A stretch of 64,000 nt of DNA from positions 62,001 to 126,000 of the forward strand of contig CAWEZO010000010.1 of the NCBI GenBank assembly GCA_963813635.1, read 5' to 3'. This document shows positions 17,580 through 27,947 of this stretch, piece by piece. The translations under genes were made by a program, and so were the position numbers. This DNA comes from JBBRZM01 sp963813635. GTDB taxonomy: Bacteria > Actinomycetota > Acidimicrobiia > IMCC26256 > JBBRZM01. The number at the start of each line of letters is the position of its first letter. The stretch's first letter is position 1. Under the pieces are notes generated by a model, which saw nothing but the letters and a program-made list of their open reading frames with translations, ran no database searches and was not told the DNA's origin.

Positions 17580-18776
17580 ATGAACGAGCCCATGGATCAA
17601 TTGCCCGCTGACCCGACGGTGCCCGGCTACTACCTGCGCCCCGACTACTACGAGCTACTCGCCGACTTGCGACGCGATGCGCCGGTGCACAAGTTCGCAC
17701 CCGGCATGTTGACGATCGCCCGTTACGACGACATCCGCGAGATCAGTCGCGATCCCGCGCGCTTCTGCTCGTCCATGGGTGCCCTCGTGAACGATCCGAT
17801 GCGCACCTGGGAACGGCCCACGAACGCGCCGTCGATCCTGCACATGGATCCTCCCGACCACGTCGGCTTCCGCAAGCTCGTAAATCGGGAGTTCACGCCC
17901 CGCGCGATCGCCAACCTCGAGCCTCGCATCCGGGAGCTCGCATGCACCCTGCTTGATCGAACGCCGGATTCCGGCGAGTTCGACTTCGTCGACCTCGTTG
18001 CCGCGCCGTTCCCGCTGATGGTGATCGCGGAGCTGCTCGGAATTCCCGACGGGGATCGCCCCGACTTCCGGCGCTGGTCCGATGCGACCATCGAGGCGAC
18101 CGACAAGCCGCCCGAGGCGACGGCCGAGGCGATTGGCGAGCTCTTCAAGTACCTCATGGAGCACGTCGCGGCGAAGAAGGCGCATCCCGGCGATGACGTC
18201 GTATCGGTCCTCGTGGGCGCCGAGGTCGACGGTCGGTCGCTCGACGGCGACGAGCTGCTGATCTTTCTGCTGTCGCTCCTCGTCGCCGGCAACGAGACGA
18301 CACGCACGTTGATCTCCGGAGGAACGCTCGCGCTCGTCGAGCACCCCGAGCAACGCGCCGATATGGTCGCCGACCCGACCCTCATCCCGTCCGCAGTCGA
18401 GGAATGCCTGCGCTGGGTCACGCCGATTCAGGCGTTCGCCCGAACCGTGACCGCCGACACCGTCATCGGTGGTGTCGAGGTGAAGAAGCTCGACTACCTC
18501 GTGATGCTCTACGCGTCGGGCAACCGCGACGAGAGCACCTTCGGGCCGACGGCGAACGCCTTCGACATCCGACGTGACACGAATCCCCCGCACCTCGCGT
18601 TCGGCTTCGGCGAGCACCTGTGTCTGGGCGCGGCCCTGGCGCGTATGGAGACGCGCATCCTGTTCGAGGAGATGTTGGCTCGGCACCCGGACTACGCCGT
18701 CGCGGGCGAACCGAAATGGGTGGCGTCGAGCCTCGTGCGCGGGATGGACTCGATGCCGTTCGCGTGGAACGCGTAG
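17580..18776 (+). CDS. Cytochrome P450
   Basis: A 398-residue soluble bacterial P450, unbroken. The I-helix motif LLVAGNETTRT, the ExxR in VEECLRW and the heme loop AFGFGEHLCLGAAL are all present, with the thiolate Cys at residue 348. RVIDPP-type region ILHMDPPDHVGFRKLV matches class I bacterial enzymes of the lipid or steroid-hydroxylating kind. It would need a separate ferredoxin and reductase, neither of which is in the window. The ATG at 17580 is chosen because the previous frame stops at 17571. Confidence 0.93.
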   Translation: MNEPMDQLPADPTVPGYYLRPDYYELLADLRRDAPVHKFAPGMLTIARYDDIREISRDPARFCSSMGALVNDPMRTWERPTNAPSILHMDPPDHVGFRKLVNREFTPRAIANLEPRIRELACTLLDRTPDSGEFDFVDLVAAPFPLMVIAELLGIPDGDRPDFRRWSDATIEATDKPPEATAEAIGELFKYLMEHVAAKKAHPGDDVVSVLVGAEVDGRSLDGDELLIFLLSLLVAGNETTRTLISGGTLALVEHPEQRADMVADPTLIPSAVEECLRWVTPIQAFARTVTADTVIGGVEVKKLDYLVMLYASGNRDESTFGPTANAFDIRRDTNPPHLAFGFGEHLCLGAALARMETRILFEEMLARHPDYAVAGEPKWVASSLVRGMDSMPFAWNA

Positions 18777-18860
18777 AGGTCGGCGTGTCCGGCGAGTTGC
18801 AAGCACTAGGTTGCGGCGCATTCGGCACCCGCCGAGGTCGTCACACCTCAGGAGCACCGC

Positions 18861-19160
18861 ATGAAGTTCATCGTTGAAGGCAGTTTTCCGCATGAGCCAT
18901 TCAACTCGTATGTCCGCGACGGCAGCGTCGGCGAAAAGATCGGGGAGACGCTTCACGCAATCAACCCCGAGGTGATCTACTTCACCGACAGCGGTGTGGG
19001 TCGCGGCCTCTTGATGATCGTTGACCTCGAAGACGCGTCGCAGGCACCGCATGTGACGGAGCCGCTGATGCTGACCTTCAACGCCTCGGTCCACTATCGC
19101 GTCGCCATGGCACCGGATGAGCTCGTGTCGGCCGGCCTCGAGAAGTACGCGACCGGCTGA
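18861..19160 (+). CDS. Small hypothetical protein (99 aa), ferredoxin-like-fold type
   Basis: A compact protein starting MKFIVEGSFPHEPFNSYV after AGGAGCACCGC. It has alternating strands and helices and the segment RGLLMIVDLEDASQAPHV, similar to DUF3303 or muconolactone-isomerase-like dimers. No catalytic residue can be identified. It ends 51 bases before the convergent monooxygenase gene. Confidence 0.65.
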   Translation: MKFIVEGSFPHEPFNSYVRDGSVGEKIGETLHAINPEVIYFTDSGVGRGLLMIVDLEDASQAPHVTEPLMLTFNASVHYRVAMAPDELVSAGLEKYATG

Positions 19161-19179
19161 GCCAAGGTCGCTTGCCTGG

Positions 19180-19202
19180 GGCGGGACGGAGGAACGCCCG
19201 CC
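19180..19202. terminator. Weak stem-loop between convergent genes
   Basis: GGCGGG and CCCGCC face each other across 11 bases in the 51-base gap between two converging genes. There is no T-run, as is common in high-GC bacteria. The position is its main support. Confidence 0.35.
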
Positions 19203-19210
19203 GGGTATGA

Positions 19211-20651
19211 CTACGCGGTTGCGAAGTCGGGATCGGCCTCGAGCTTCTCGAGGTTGGCGATCGCTGTCGCACTGTGGGTGATCAGGCGAGTAATCGCCGC
19301 GCCCATCCGAGGATCGTCGGCATAGTCGAACATCCCGCGCGTGATGTTGGTCCGCGACCGTTCGAGCCATGCAGCCACGTCCGGTTGCGCGTTCCACGCG
19401 TCCATCACCTCCAGCGAGATGCGATGGTTCGGAATCCAGTCGACAGCTCGATTCGGATACCGATTCGTCGGGCACAGACGCTGCTTCTCACGATCGTCGT
19501 CTCGCGAGGCCTCGATGTACCCGGCAAGAGCGGCGTTGAACGGCGGGGTAACGGTGCGAATCGGCTGCAGCGTAATTCGGCCTCCCTCGAACGCCGGGCG
19601 GCCCTCCGTCGGACGGAGCCCAGGGGCAGAACAGTCGACGTGGACCTGACCACGATCGGTGGGGATCTCGCCGACTTCCATCGAGATCGCGTCGGCCCCG
19701 ATGTACTTGACGTGCCCGAGGCGCACGACGTTCTCGATCGTGCGCACGGCGTCGAGCTCGCTCGTGCTCACCGACGCGGAACGAAACATCGTGGGTGTGA
19801 CCGTTGCGTCGATCCGCCGCAACTGACCGCTCGCTTCGAGTCGTGCCATGAGGTCGTCGATGCTCTCTGCTTCAGCGGACGCCTCGGTAGCGAGTGAGAA
19901 GGCCTCCATGAGATTCGTGACCAGCTTGAGCGGCTGGAATGACCTCCGGTCGATCAGCCATGCGTCCCGCGGTCTGATCCATCGAATGCGGTCAGGGTCG
20001 ACACCGTTTTCGAGCAGCCAGAGGCACGCGTCGATCGCAGTCTTGCCGCTCCCCACGATCGTGTACCCACTTGGCGCCGCCGGCATCTTGGCCAGGCCGT
20101 TCACCGGGAAAAACGTCGCGTCGGGGTCGATCTCGAAGGTCGGCGTGTGGTTCGACGGGATCACCGGTTCGAGGTAGCGAGCATCAACGATCTTCTTTCG
20201 CACCCGGACCGTGGTCGTCGCGCCGGAAACGCGTGAGACGAACTCGAGCTCGCGACGAACCATCCGTGGGAGTCGGGGCGGGGCCGTCATCCAAGTCGTC
20301 GCCCAGGTAGTCCGACATACCGAAGAATCGGACCTGTCCCGACGGGAGGAGCTGCTCGTCGAGCACACGTTGGTAGTAATCACAGATCTGTGCCGCGGTC
20401 GCACGCTCATACATCCCGGCGTTCGAGCCGGTCTCATCGATCGTGTCGCCTCCGAGCGAGCGCGAGTTGACGCCGTAGTACGCCGCGGGCTGATGCAAGT
20501 GCACGAACGGATACGCGTCGTTCCAGTGACCTCCAGGGCAATGGCGCCGGTCCACCATCACCACCTCGGCGTCGGAATCCGCGACGAGTGCATCGGTGAA
20601 CGCCATCCCCGCGGCGCCGGCGCCGACCACGAGATAGTCGGTCTCGATCAT
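19211..20651 (-). CDS. NAD(P)/FAD-dependent oxidoreductase (monooxygenase-like), one frameshift
   Basis: Begins MIETDYLVVGAGAAGMAF at ATG 20651 after CCCGGAGGTTGACG, giving the FAD-binding GxGxxG. HCPGGHWNDAYPFVHLHQPA is the signature of a flavoprotein group annotated as NAD(P)-binding or monooxygenase. After a shift near 20270 the second frame carries SGYTIVGSGKTAIDACLWLL, the second dinucleotide-binding GxGxxA. Total about 479 residues. Likely substrates are hydrophobic ketones or steroids, given the P450 nearby, but this is inference. The inverted repeat at 20709 lies upstream. Confidence 0.85.
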
Positions 20652-20708
20652 CGTCAACCTCCGGGTGCTCGACGCTTGCAACTTTGCTGGCCAGATAACG
20701 GAGACAAT

Positions 20709-20723
20709 TGACACTTCGTGTCA
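20709..20723. promoter_or_regulatory. Inverted repeat operator TGACAC-TTC-GTGTCA
   Basis: A perfect 6-bp inverted repeat with a 3-bp centre, 58 bases upstream of the monooxygenase start and in the divergent gap before the hydrolase at 20833. It overlaps TTGACA, which could be a -35 element. This is a typical repressor site, but no regulator gene adjoins it. Confidence 0.5.
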
Positions 20724-20832
20724 GGTGCAACCTCAGTGTCGCAGAAGCGACGACCATGTGCATGGCCGATATGGTGCGGACATGTCGATCTGATACCCGA
20801 TCGCATCAGCGCTCGAACAGGAGCCACCGACC

Positions 20833-22616
20833 GTGACGAGAACCACGACGAAGTTCGCAGACCCCTTGCCCGATGATCGGGGCGCGTCCACGTGGTGCGG
20901 TCATCGGGTCAGGCCGTCTCGACCCGGCCGGCGCACCCTCGCCTCCGTAGCCATCTTCGGTTTTCTTCTTGTCTCCTGCAGTTCTGGAGGCTCCGCCGCC
21001 GGCAAGGCGACCACTACCCGTCCGGCCGCCGCGCGCGCGACCCGCGATCTCACGGGCGCACACCGGTGCGCGCAGGGCGCGCTGACCCAGGGAACGGTCC
21101 CCGCCGAGGAGCAGAAGCTGCCGGCCAACGTGCCGGCCGGCCAGGCCGCGAGCCGCACGGACTTGCTCGTCACCTCGTTCGACGGCACCAAGATCTTCAC
21201 ACACTGGTTCCCGGTGGCGGGGGCGTCGAAAGCGAAGCCGGCCCCGACCGTCCTCATGGGACCCGGCTGGTCGCTCCCCGGCGACACGAGCACCGGTGGT
21301 TCCGCCCTGCTCGGCGCGGCGAGCATCAAGGGCCTGCACGACCACGGCTACAACGTTGTGACGTGGGACCCACGCGGGTTCGGGAAGTCCGGCGGTCAAG
21401 TCATGGTGGACGACCCCGACTTCGAGGGGCACGACGTTCGGATCCTCATGGACTGGGTGGCGGAGCAGCCCAAGGCCCAGCTCGACGCGAAGGGCGACCC
21501 GCGTGTCGGCATGGTCGGCTTCTCGTACGGCGGCGGCATCCAGCTGTCGGTCGCCGCGGTGGACTGCCGGGTGGACGCCCTCGTCCCCGGCCTGGCGTGG
21601 CACTCCCTGCACACCAGCCTCTTCAAGGCCGACACCGTGAAGGTCGGCTGGGCGAACTTCCTCAACACAGCCGCCGTCACCGCCGGCGACCCCGCCCCGG
21701 AGCTCGTCGCCTCCGCGCAGAACGACCTCCCCACCGGGCGCATCTCGCCCGAGCGCGTCGCCTGGTACGACAGCCACGGGCCCGGCGACCGCATCGAGTC
21801 GGTCGACGTGCCCACCCTGTTCGTGCAGGGCACCGTGGACACACTGTTTTCGCTCGACGAGGCGGTGACCAACTACGAGTCCCTCCGCGCCCGCGGCGTC
21901 CCCACCGCGATGGTCTGGTTGTGCGGCGGACACGGCACCTGCCTCAGCAGCGACGGCGCGAAGACAGCCGCTTCGGCAAGGCGTCGTTCGCCTGGCTGGC
22001 CCGCTACCTCAAGGACGACACGTCGGTGCACCTCGGTCCCGCGCTCGACGTCGTCGACCAGAACGGGAAGCGCTGGTCCGGTGACGGATGGCCCATGCCC
22101 CAAGCCGACCCGGTGGTGGCGACCGGGAAGGGGGTGCTCGACCTGCAAGCCGGCGGCGGCAGCGGACCCGTCACCACGAAGATCCGCAAGGGCGACCCGC
22201 TCGGCGGCCTCGTCAGCGGCATCACCCCTGCCAAGGCGGAGAATGCGGTCGACGTGCGCATCAATCCCAAGGTCGACGCCCTGGCGATCGGCGCACCAGT
22301 CCTTTCCTTCGCCTACAGCGGCACCGTGGCGGACGGGCCCGAGCCGGTGCGGGCCTTCGCCCAGCTCGTGGACGACGACACCGGGTTGGTGCTGGGCAAC
22401 CAGATCACGCCGTTCGCCCTCACCCTCGACGGCGTGCGTCGCACCGCCACCGTGCCGCTCGAGATGATCGCCCACCACCTGCGGCCGGGGCACACCCTGA
22501 CCCTGCAGCTGGTCGCGTCCACCGTCGCCTACAGCACCCCGCGCCTCGGCGGCCAGGTGACCTTCGAGCACATCCGCATCGAGCTGCCGGTAGCCAAGGG
22601 AATGACGCGCTCGTGA
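20833..22616 (+). CDS. Lipoprotein alpha/beta hydrolase of the CocE/X-Pro dipeptidyl-peptidase type, one frameshift
   Basis: An exported enzyme. The signal helix ASVAIFGFLLVSC places the lipid-modified Cys at about residue 49. The hydrolase core has GPGWSLPGD, the DPRGFGKSGG loop, the nucleophile elbow GFSYGGGIQL and GTVDTLFSLDEA around the catalytic Asp. The frame breaks at about 21962 and continues as FGKASFAWLARYLKDD. The C-terminal jelly-roll (ALAIGAPVLSFAYSG to GQVTFEHIRIELPV) is typical of S15/CocE esterases. It would act on esters or peptides outside the cell. The start ATG follows the ribosome-site-like GGAGCC. Confidence 0.85.
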
Positions 22617-22656
22617 CGATTTGACGCTCGGGCAAGCGATAGGCGGAGGTGAGGGC

Positions 22657-23189
22657 GTGGGTAAGACGAAGAAGTCGAAGAGGAAGGCGAGGGAGCAACA
22701 CGCGGCGGAGATGGCGCTGACTGCGTCGTCCGCACCGGACGCGCCGGGCACCTCGATGGCCGACACGGTGGCCGGGCCACCGCCGAAGCTGAAGAACAAG
22801 GAATACCAACGCGAGCTGCGTCGGCTCCACGGCGAGCTCGTGGCCATGCAGGAATGGGTGAAGGGCAGGGGCGCCAAGATCTGCATCGCGTTCGAAGGCA
22901 GAGACACCGCAGGCAAAGGCGGAACGATCAAAGCGATCATCGAACGTGTCAGCCCGCGCGTCTTTCGGGTCGTGGCCCTACCCGCACCGACGGAGCATGG
23001 GCGCCGTGGTACGTCGCCCACTCCGACGACAAGAAGCGCGCCCGGCTCAACATCATCACCCACCTGCTCGATCAAATCCCGTACAAGGCGCGACCGAAGA
23101 AGAGGGTCACGCTGCCCAAGCGCGAGATCCACGAGCGCGTCACAGGCCGCCGCGCGCCGCACCCCCGGGATATCCCCACCCCGTTCTGA
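22657..23189 (+). pseudogene. ppk2: Polyphosphate kinase 2 with internal deletion
   Basis: Starts at GTG 22657 after GGCGGAGGTGAGGG and encodes the basic leader VGKTKKSKRKAREQ, then the PPK2 core start LRRLHGELVAMQEWVKG and Walker A FEGRDTAGKGGTIKAI, reaching VVALPAPT. There the frame changes and the sequence jumps to the family's C-terminal end, APWYVAHSDDKKRARLNII followed by HLLDQIPYKA. The roughly 130 residues between, which hold Walker B and the lid (DRSWYNR), are gone. The enzyme cannot phosphorylate nucleotides or polyphosphate. A strong hairpin follows the stop. Confidence 0.85.
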
Positions 23190-23234
23190 GCGCGTCCAAT
23201 GTCGAGGGAAACGGAGTGAAGAGGGACGGCGGGT

Positions 23235-23265
23235 TGGTGGCTGTCGGACGACCCGACAGCCACCA
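23235..23265. terminator. Strong bidirectional hairpin terminator
   Basis: TGGTGGCTGTCGG pairs perfectly with CCGACAGCCACCA across a five-base loop. It lies between the ends of two converging genes (stop at 23189 and stop at 23276), the expected place for a shared terminator. Confidence 0.8.
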
Positions 23266-23275
23266 CTGCCCCACC

Positions 23276-24395
23276 TCACCGCTGTACTTCGCACTCCTTG
23301 GGATCGATGACCCCGAGGTTCTTGACGACCTCGAACCTGCCGCCTTTCGACTGTGCGATGTACATGTTCATGCGCACGTGGTGCTGTCCGGGCACCATCT
23401 CGGCCGGACCGCCGGGCCCTTGGTCGATGCGTGGCGTGGTCCAACGCCTGCACGACGTCGTCCTGTTCGAGTGAGCCGGCCTCGTTGACGGCCGCCTCCC
23501 ACAGCTTCAGGCCCCGGTACATGCCCGAACATGCGCTGCCGGCCGTGAACATCGCGCTGCCGGGATAGCGCTCGTCGTACTTCTCGAGCAGCGCCGTGCT
23601 GAACGGATCGCTGACGTCCCGGTAGTAGTCGAGACACCCGTACAGGCCCTCGACGTGTTCCGCCGGCACCAGGTTGAGGAAGTTCTCGTCGAAGTACGTG
23701 CAGACGATGTGTCCCCCTCGCTTCGTGAAGCCGGCGTTGAACAGTTGCTCGAGGAACGGTGTCAGCCCCGGAGGAACGATCGTGTTGAACACCACGTCCG
23801 CTCCACTCGCCATGATGTCGTCGACGACCCGTTCGTAGTCGGTGTGGTCCAGCGGGAAGTACTCCTCGCCGACCACCGAACCGCCCTCCGCCGAGACGAC
23901 GTCACGCACCTTCTTGTTCATGGTGTGAGGCCAGATGTAGTCGGCCGACGGCATGTAGAACGTCTTGGCCCCGGTGTGTCGCATCAGCCACGGGAAGAGC
24001 GGTTCGACCTGCTGCGCCGGCACCGGACCGGTGCAGAAGATCAGCGGGTGACACTCCTGGCCCTCGTACTGCTCCGGGTAGATGTAGAGCGTGTTGCCCT
24101 GATCGACCGCCGGGCCCTTGATGGCCTGGCGAGTGGAGCTGTAGATGCCGCCGAGGACGACGTCGACGCGATCCTGTTCGACGAGCTTGGCGGCCGCGGC
24201 GTGCGCCGCGTCGTCTTCCGTCGCGCTGTCCTCGATGAACAACTCGATCGGGTGACCGAGGAGGCCGCCCGCCGCGTTGATGTCATCGATCACCATCGTG
24301 GCGACGTTCGCATTGGCGACACCCATGAACGAGAGTGCGCCGGTTTGATCGGTGATGATGCCGACTCGAGCCGGTCGGCCAGTTGATGTGGTCAT
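23276..24395 (-). CDS. Periplasmic-binding-fold protein of the urea/amide (UrtA/AmiC) type without signal peptide, one frameshift
   Basis: Starts MTTSTGRPARVGIITDQTG after GGGAGAAGGC. It follows the type I binding fold of ligand sensors and urea/short-amide transporters: GIITDQTGALSFMG, NAAGGLLGHPIEL, GGIYSSTRQAI and YIYPEQYEGQECH. A shift near 23435 leads to the true end MNMYIAQSKGGRFEVVKNLG then DPKECEVQR. Family members with a leader feed ABC transporters; this one starts directly at the domain, like the cytoplasmic amide sensor AmiC. No permease genes adjoin it. The small gene upstream is probably in the same operon. Confidence 0.82.
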
Positions 24396-24429
24396 TGCCT
24401 TCTCCCTTCGCGTTGTCTTCGGCGGGCGG

Positions 24430-24702
24430 CTAGGCCCGGTACGTGCCGGCCAGGACCGCGGCTTGGGGCTTGCCCACGTGCCCGGCTTCCTTGAGGATCG
24501 GCGGGACGTCGGGGTCGGACACGAAGCTCTGCCAACCCTGCTCGTCCCAGTCGAACAGCGCCCAGACGCGGTCCGTCTCGCTCGGGTCGCGGAAGACCGT
24601 CGAACCCTTGGATCCGTGCTGCTCTCGCTTCACTGCGCCCTTGGTGCCGAACACCTCCAGGAAGCGGTCGACATCCTCGACCTTCGTCGTTGCCAAGATC
24701 AT
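24430..24702 (-). CDS. Small hypothetical protein (90 aa), antibiotic-monooxygenase-like fold suspected
   Basis: MILATTKVEDVDRFLEVFG begins after AAGGAGAAGGAC. The sequence alternates a strand, a long helix and strands (RVWALFDWDEQGWQSFVSD), which resembles dimeric alpha+beta barrel proteins. No active site can be named. It lies 34 bases upstream of the binding-fold protein on the same strand. Confidence 0.6.
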   Translation of the reverse strand: MILATTKVEDVDRFLEVFGTKGAVKREQHGSKGSTVFRDPSETDRVWALFDWDEQGWQSFVSDPDVPPILKEAGHVGKPQAAVLAGTYRA

Positions 24703-24882
24703 TGTCCTTCTCCTTGATCAGTCGCGAACCCGTTGGGTTCTCCGTACGCCGAGCCTGGTTGGTCGGCGTGCGTCGATCTTCCGCTTCGACTCGCCCGCCG
24801 CACATCGGGAGATCTCCTGATTTCCCGACGTCAGTCGGCACAGCCGTGCGACGGTGGATTCGCGGCCGACTCATCCGAGCGA

Positions 24883-27821
24883 TCAGTCCGCAGCGACGCG
24901 CTCGACGACCCCGTGCTCGAGGGCCCAGCGAGTCGCGGCGGCACGGTTCGACGACGTCGATCTTGGTGTAGATGTGCTGGATGTGGCTGTCGGCGGTCTT
25001 GGCCGAGATGAACAGCCGCGCTGCGATCTCGCGGGTGGTCTGCCCGTCCGGCGAGGAGGCGCAGCACCTGGATCTCTCGGCGCGTCAGATCCGCCGGGAG
25101 GGCGTTGGTCGGCTCGCCGCGCGAGGTCGCGGCGTGCCAGCTCGATCTGTTCCCTGGCGTAGAACGCGGCATCGTTCAGATCCATCGCCGCCCCGGCCGA
25201 CGTGAGCTGCCTCGATCTCTCCTCGCCCAGCTTCTCGACGAGGCGATCGCCGAGCTCGACGAGCTCGGGGACGTGGTGGAAGCTCGCCGGCTCGCGGGAG
25301 ATGGCACCGAGCAGCGTCGCCGCCGCTTCCAGGCGGTCGACGCGTTCGAAGAGCGCGGGCACGCTGGCCAGCGTGATGATGAGCTGCGCCACGTTGCCCG
25401 CCTGGTGGAACGACTCGATGGCGGGCCGAACAGTGCCAGCGCAGCCTCGGGCTCTCCTTCGGAGGTGTGCAAGCGCGCCGCGTCGCGTCCGATGAAGCCC
25501 TCGAAGAAGTTGACACGGTGCTCTCGGACGAAGTCGACGCCCTCGTCCCAGGCCAACAGTGCGCGCTGCGGCATCGACCTTGGAGAAGGCCAACCCGACG
25601 ATCCACAGCGTGTAGGCGATCCAGTAGGGGTTGCCGAGCTCCCGAGCCGCCGCGACCGCCTCGTCGGTCAAGGCGAGCGCCTCCTCGACTCGACCGGCCG
25701 ACTGGAGCCCGTCGACGTACGCAGCGATCCCGTATGCCCGCGACGCCCCCGGGCGCGCCGCCACCGCGCCGGTGAGCTCCACGTAGCGATCGAGGTGGCC
25801 GCAGTACACCTCCCCGAGTGCCTCGATGAAGGTGGCGTAACCGGGCTCGCACGGCTCGTAGCCGGATTGGGTCTCGAGCTCGGTGGCTCGGTGCGCGTTG
25901 GCCGCCGCGGCTTCGGCCCGTCCGACGAAGCACGCGTAGCCCGCCGCCGTGTAGAGGCGTGGAAGACGGCGGACGTCGGCATCGGTCGCTGCTGGCAGCA
26001 GCTCCTCGGCCCACGCCGACCGTCTCGAACAGCTGCACCGAGAAGCCCATCAACGCGGCGTGCGCCGCGATGTCGGTCGCCACCTCCAGCTCGCCCTGTT
26101 CGACACTCCAGCGGAACGCGGAACGAAGGTTGTCGAGCTCGATCTCCACCCAGTCGACGGCGTCGCGCCAGCCCGGGCCCGTTCCAGTGCTCCCATCGAG
26201 CCGCGGCTTCTCCCCCGAAGTGCGCGGCGTGCCGATCGCGCAGCCGCTCGAGCCCACCGGTCTCGGACAGCTGCTCCGTCGGCGAACTGCCTGATGGTCT
26301 CGAACATGCCGTATCTGGTACGGGCGCCAGCGTGGTCGACGATCACGAGCGACTTGCGGACCAACGAGTCGAGCCGCTCGAGCAGGTCGACGTCGTCGGC
26401 GTCGTTCGACCACTGCGGAGATGTCCGCCAGGTCGAATCCGCCGGAGAAGACCGACGCGTTGCGCAGCAGCTCGCGCTCGTCGTCGCTCAACAGGTCGTA
26501 CGACCACGCCCACCGCGTGTCGCAGCGTCTGCTGGCGCTCCGGCCGCTGTGCCGATCCCTTCAGCAGTCGGAAGCGATCACCGAGCCGATCCCTGACGTC
26601 GACCGCGCTCATCGCGGCCATCCGAGCCGCGGCCAGCTCGATTCCCAGGGGAAGACCATCGAGGGTCTCGCAGATCTCGGTCACCGCCGCCACCGTCTCT
26701 GGTTCGTACAACCCGAAGCCGGGGCGGGCTTCGCACGCCCGCTCGACGAACAGGGTGACCGCATCGGATGCCACGCCACCGTCGAGCGCCAGAGGCGAGA
26801 CGGACAGAAGCGTCTCGCCGGCGACCCACAGGTATTCGCGTGACGTCGCGAGGATCTTGACGTTGCCCGGACCGACCGAGGATCTGTTTGATGGCCGCGC
26901 CTGCAGCGTTCAGCACGTGCTCGCAGTTGTCCACCAACAGCAAGAGCCGCCGGCCGGCGACGGCCTCGGCGATGGTGTCGATCAGCTCGACATCGCCCTG
27001 CGGGGTGATACCCAATGCCGTTGCAATGGCAGCGGGTACCGACGCCGGGTCACCGACCGGAGCGAGCTCGACCATCCACACACCGTCGGGGAACTCATCT
27101 GCCAGCTCCGCACCGACCTCGAGCGCCAGCCGTGTCTTGCCGACGCCCCCGACTCCACTCAACGTGACCAGCCGGTTGGAGCGCACGAGGTCGGCCGCGT
27201 CGGCGAGCAGCGCATCCCGACCGACGAAAGAGCTCAGCTGTTGCGGCAGGTTGCCGGCGAACGACTCCAGGCTGCGAAGCGGCGGAAACGCCGAAGGGAG
27301 ACCATCGGCGACGACCTGATGCACCGTCATCCGCCGACCCAGAGCCGCGGAGTCGATGGTCGCCGAGCGGCCGGAGCGCCACCCGATTCTGCAGCAACAC
27401 CGCGGTCGTGTCGGAGACCACGATCTGCCCGCCATGCGCGGCCGACATCAACCGCGCCGCGCGGTTCACCTCGGTGCCGAAGTAGTTGCGATCGCGCTCG
27501 GTCGCCTCGCCGGTGTGCAAACCGATCCGTACACGGAAGGGGACGGCATCCGGGTCGGCAAGCAACTTCTGCTTGAATCTCGGCAGCAACTTCAGCCGCG
27601 CTCGGTGCCGTCGAGAACGCCGCGCAGAAGCCGTCACCGCCGGTGGCGAACACATAGCCGCCGTGTTGTTCGATCGTGCCCCGCACGATGCCGTCGTGGA
27701 TCTTCAGCGCCGGCGCCATCTCCGCCGGCGCTTCCTCCCACAGCCGCGTCGAATCCTCGATGTCGGTGAACAGGAACGTGACCGTCCCGGCTGGCAGATC
27801 CGCGGGCAAGAACGTGACCAT
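24883..27821 (-). CDS. Large transcriptional regulator: cyclase domain, STAND-type ATPase, TPR-like repeats and LuxR HTH, many frameshifts
   Basis: At least eight frame changes divide one gene of about 980 codons. From the N-terminus: a class III cyclase domain (TVTFLFTDIEDSTRLWEEA, FATGGDGFCAAF, RIGLHTGEATERDRNYFG); an NTPase with Walker A TLSGVGGVGKTRLALEVG near 27150, Walker B LLLLVDNCEHVLN and GLPLGIELAAARM; a helical repeat region (YVDGLQSAGRVEEALALTDE); and a C-terminal LuxR helix-turn-helix (LTRREIQVLRLLAGRAD, then DVVNRAAATRWALEHGVV). Such proteins are cytoplasmic signal-responsive regulators whose cyclase domain may be catalytically inert. The start MVTFLPADLPAG is at ATG 27821. Divergent from the gene at 27948. 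Confidence 0.82.
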
Positions 27822-27947
27822 ACTTCCGGTCCCGATGGCCGTGGCCGGCTAGCAGCCGGCCACGCTGACCCCGTCGTCGCCGCGCGCGTCGTCCAGCGGC
27901 GGGCGCGTCGACTCAGTAGCGTGCGGCGCACCGACGAAGGGGAGACC

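Noticed and set aside
16629..18776. A 715-residue protein fusing an unknown domain with a P450
   Set aside because: The P450 has its own ATG at 17580 and the upstream gene ends at 17571 in another frame; the apparent fusion comes from a frameshift near 17490.
21873..23434. Extension of the binding-fold protein over PPK2 and the CocE hydrolase to 840 residues
   Set aside because: After about 23435 the frame loses the family pattern; the true end lies in a shifted frame at 23276, just before a strong terminator.
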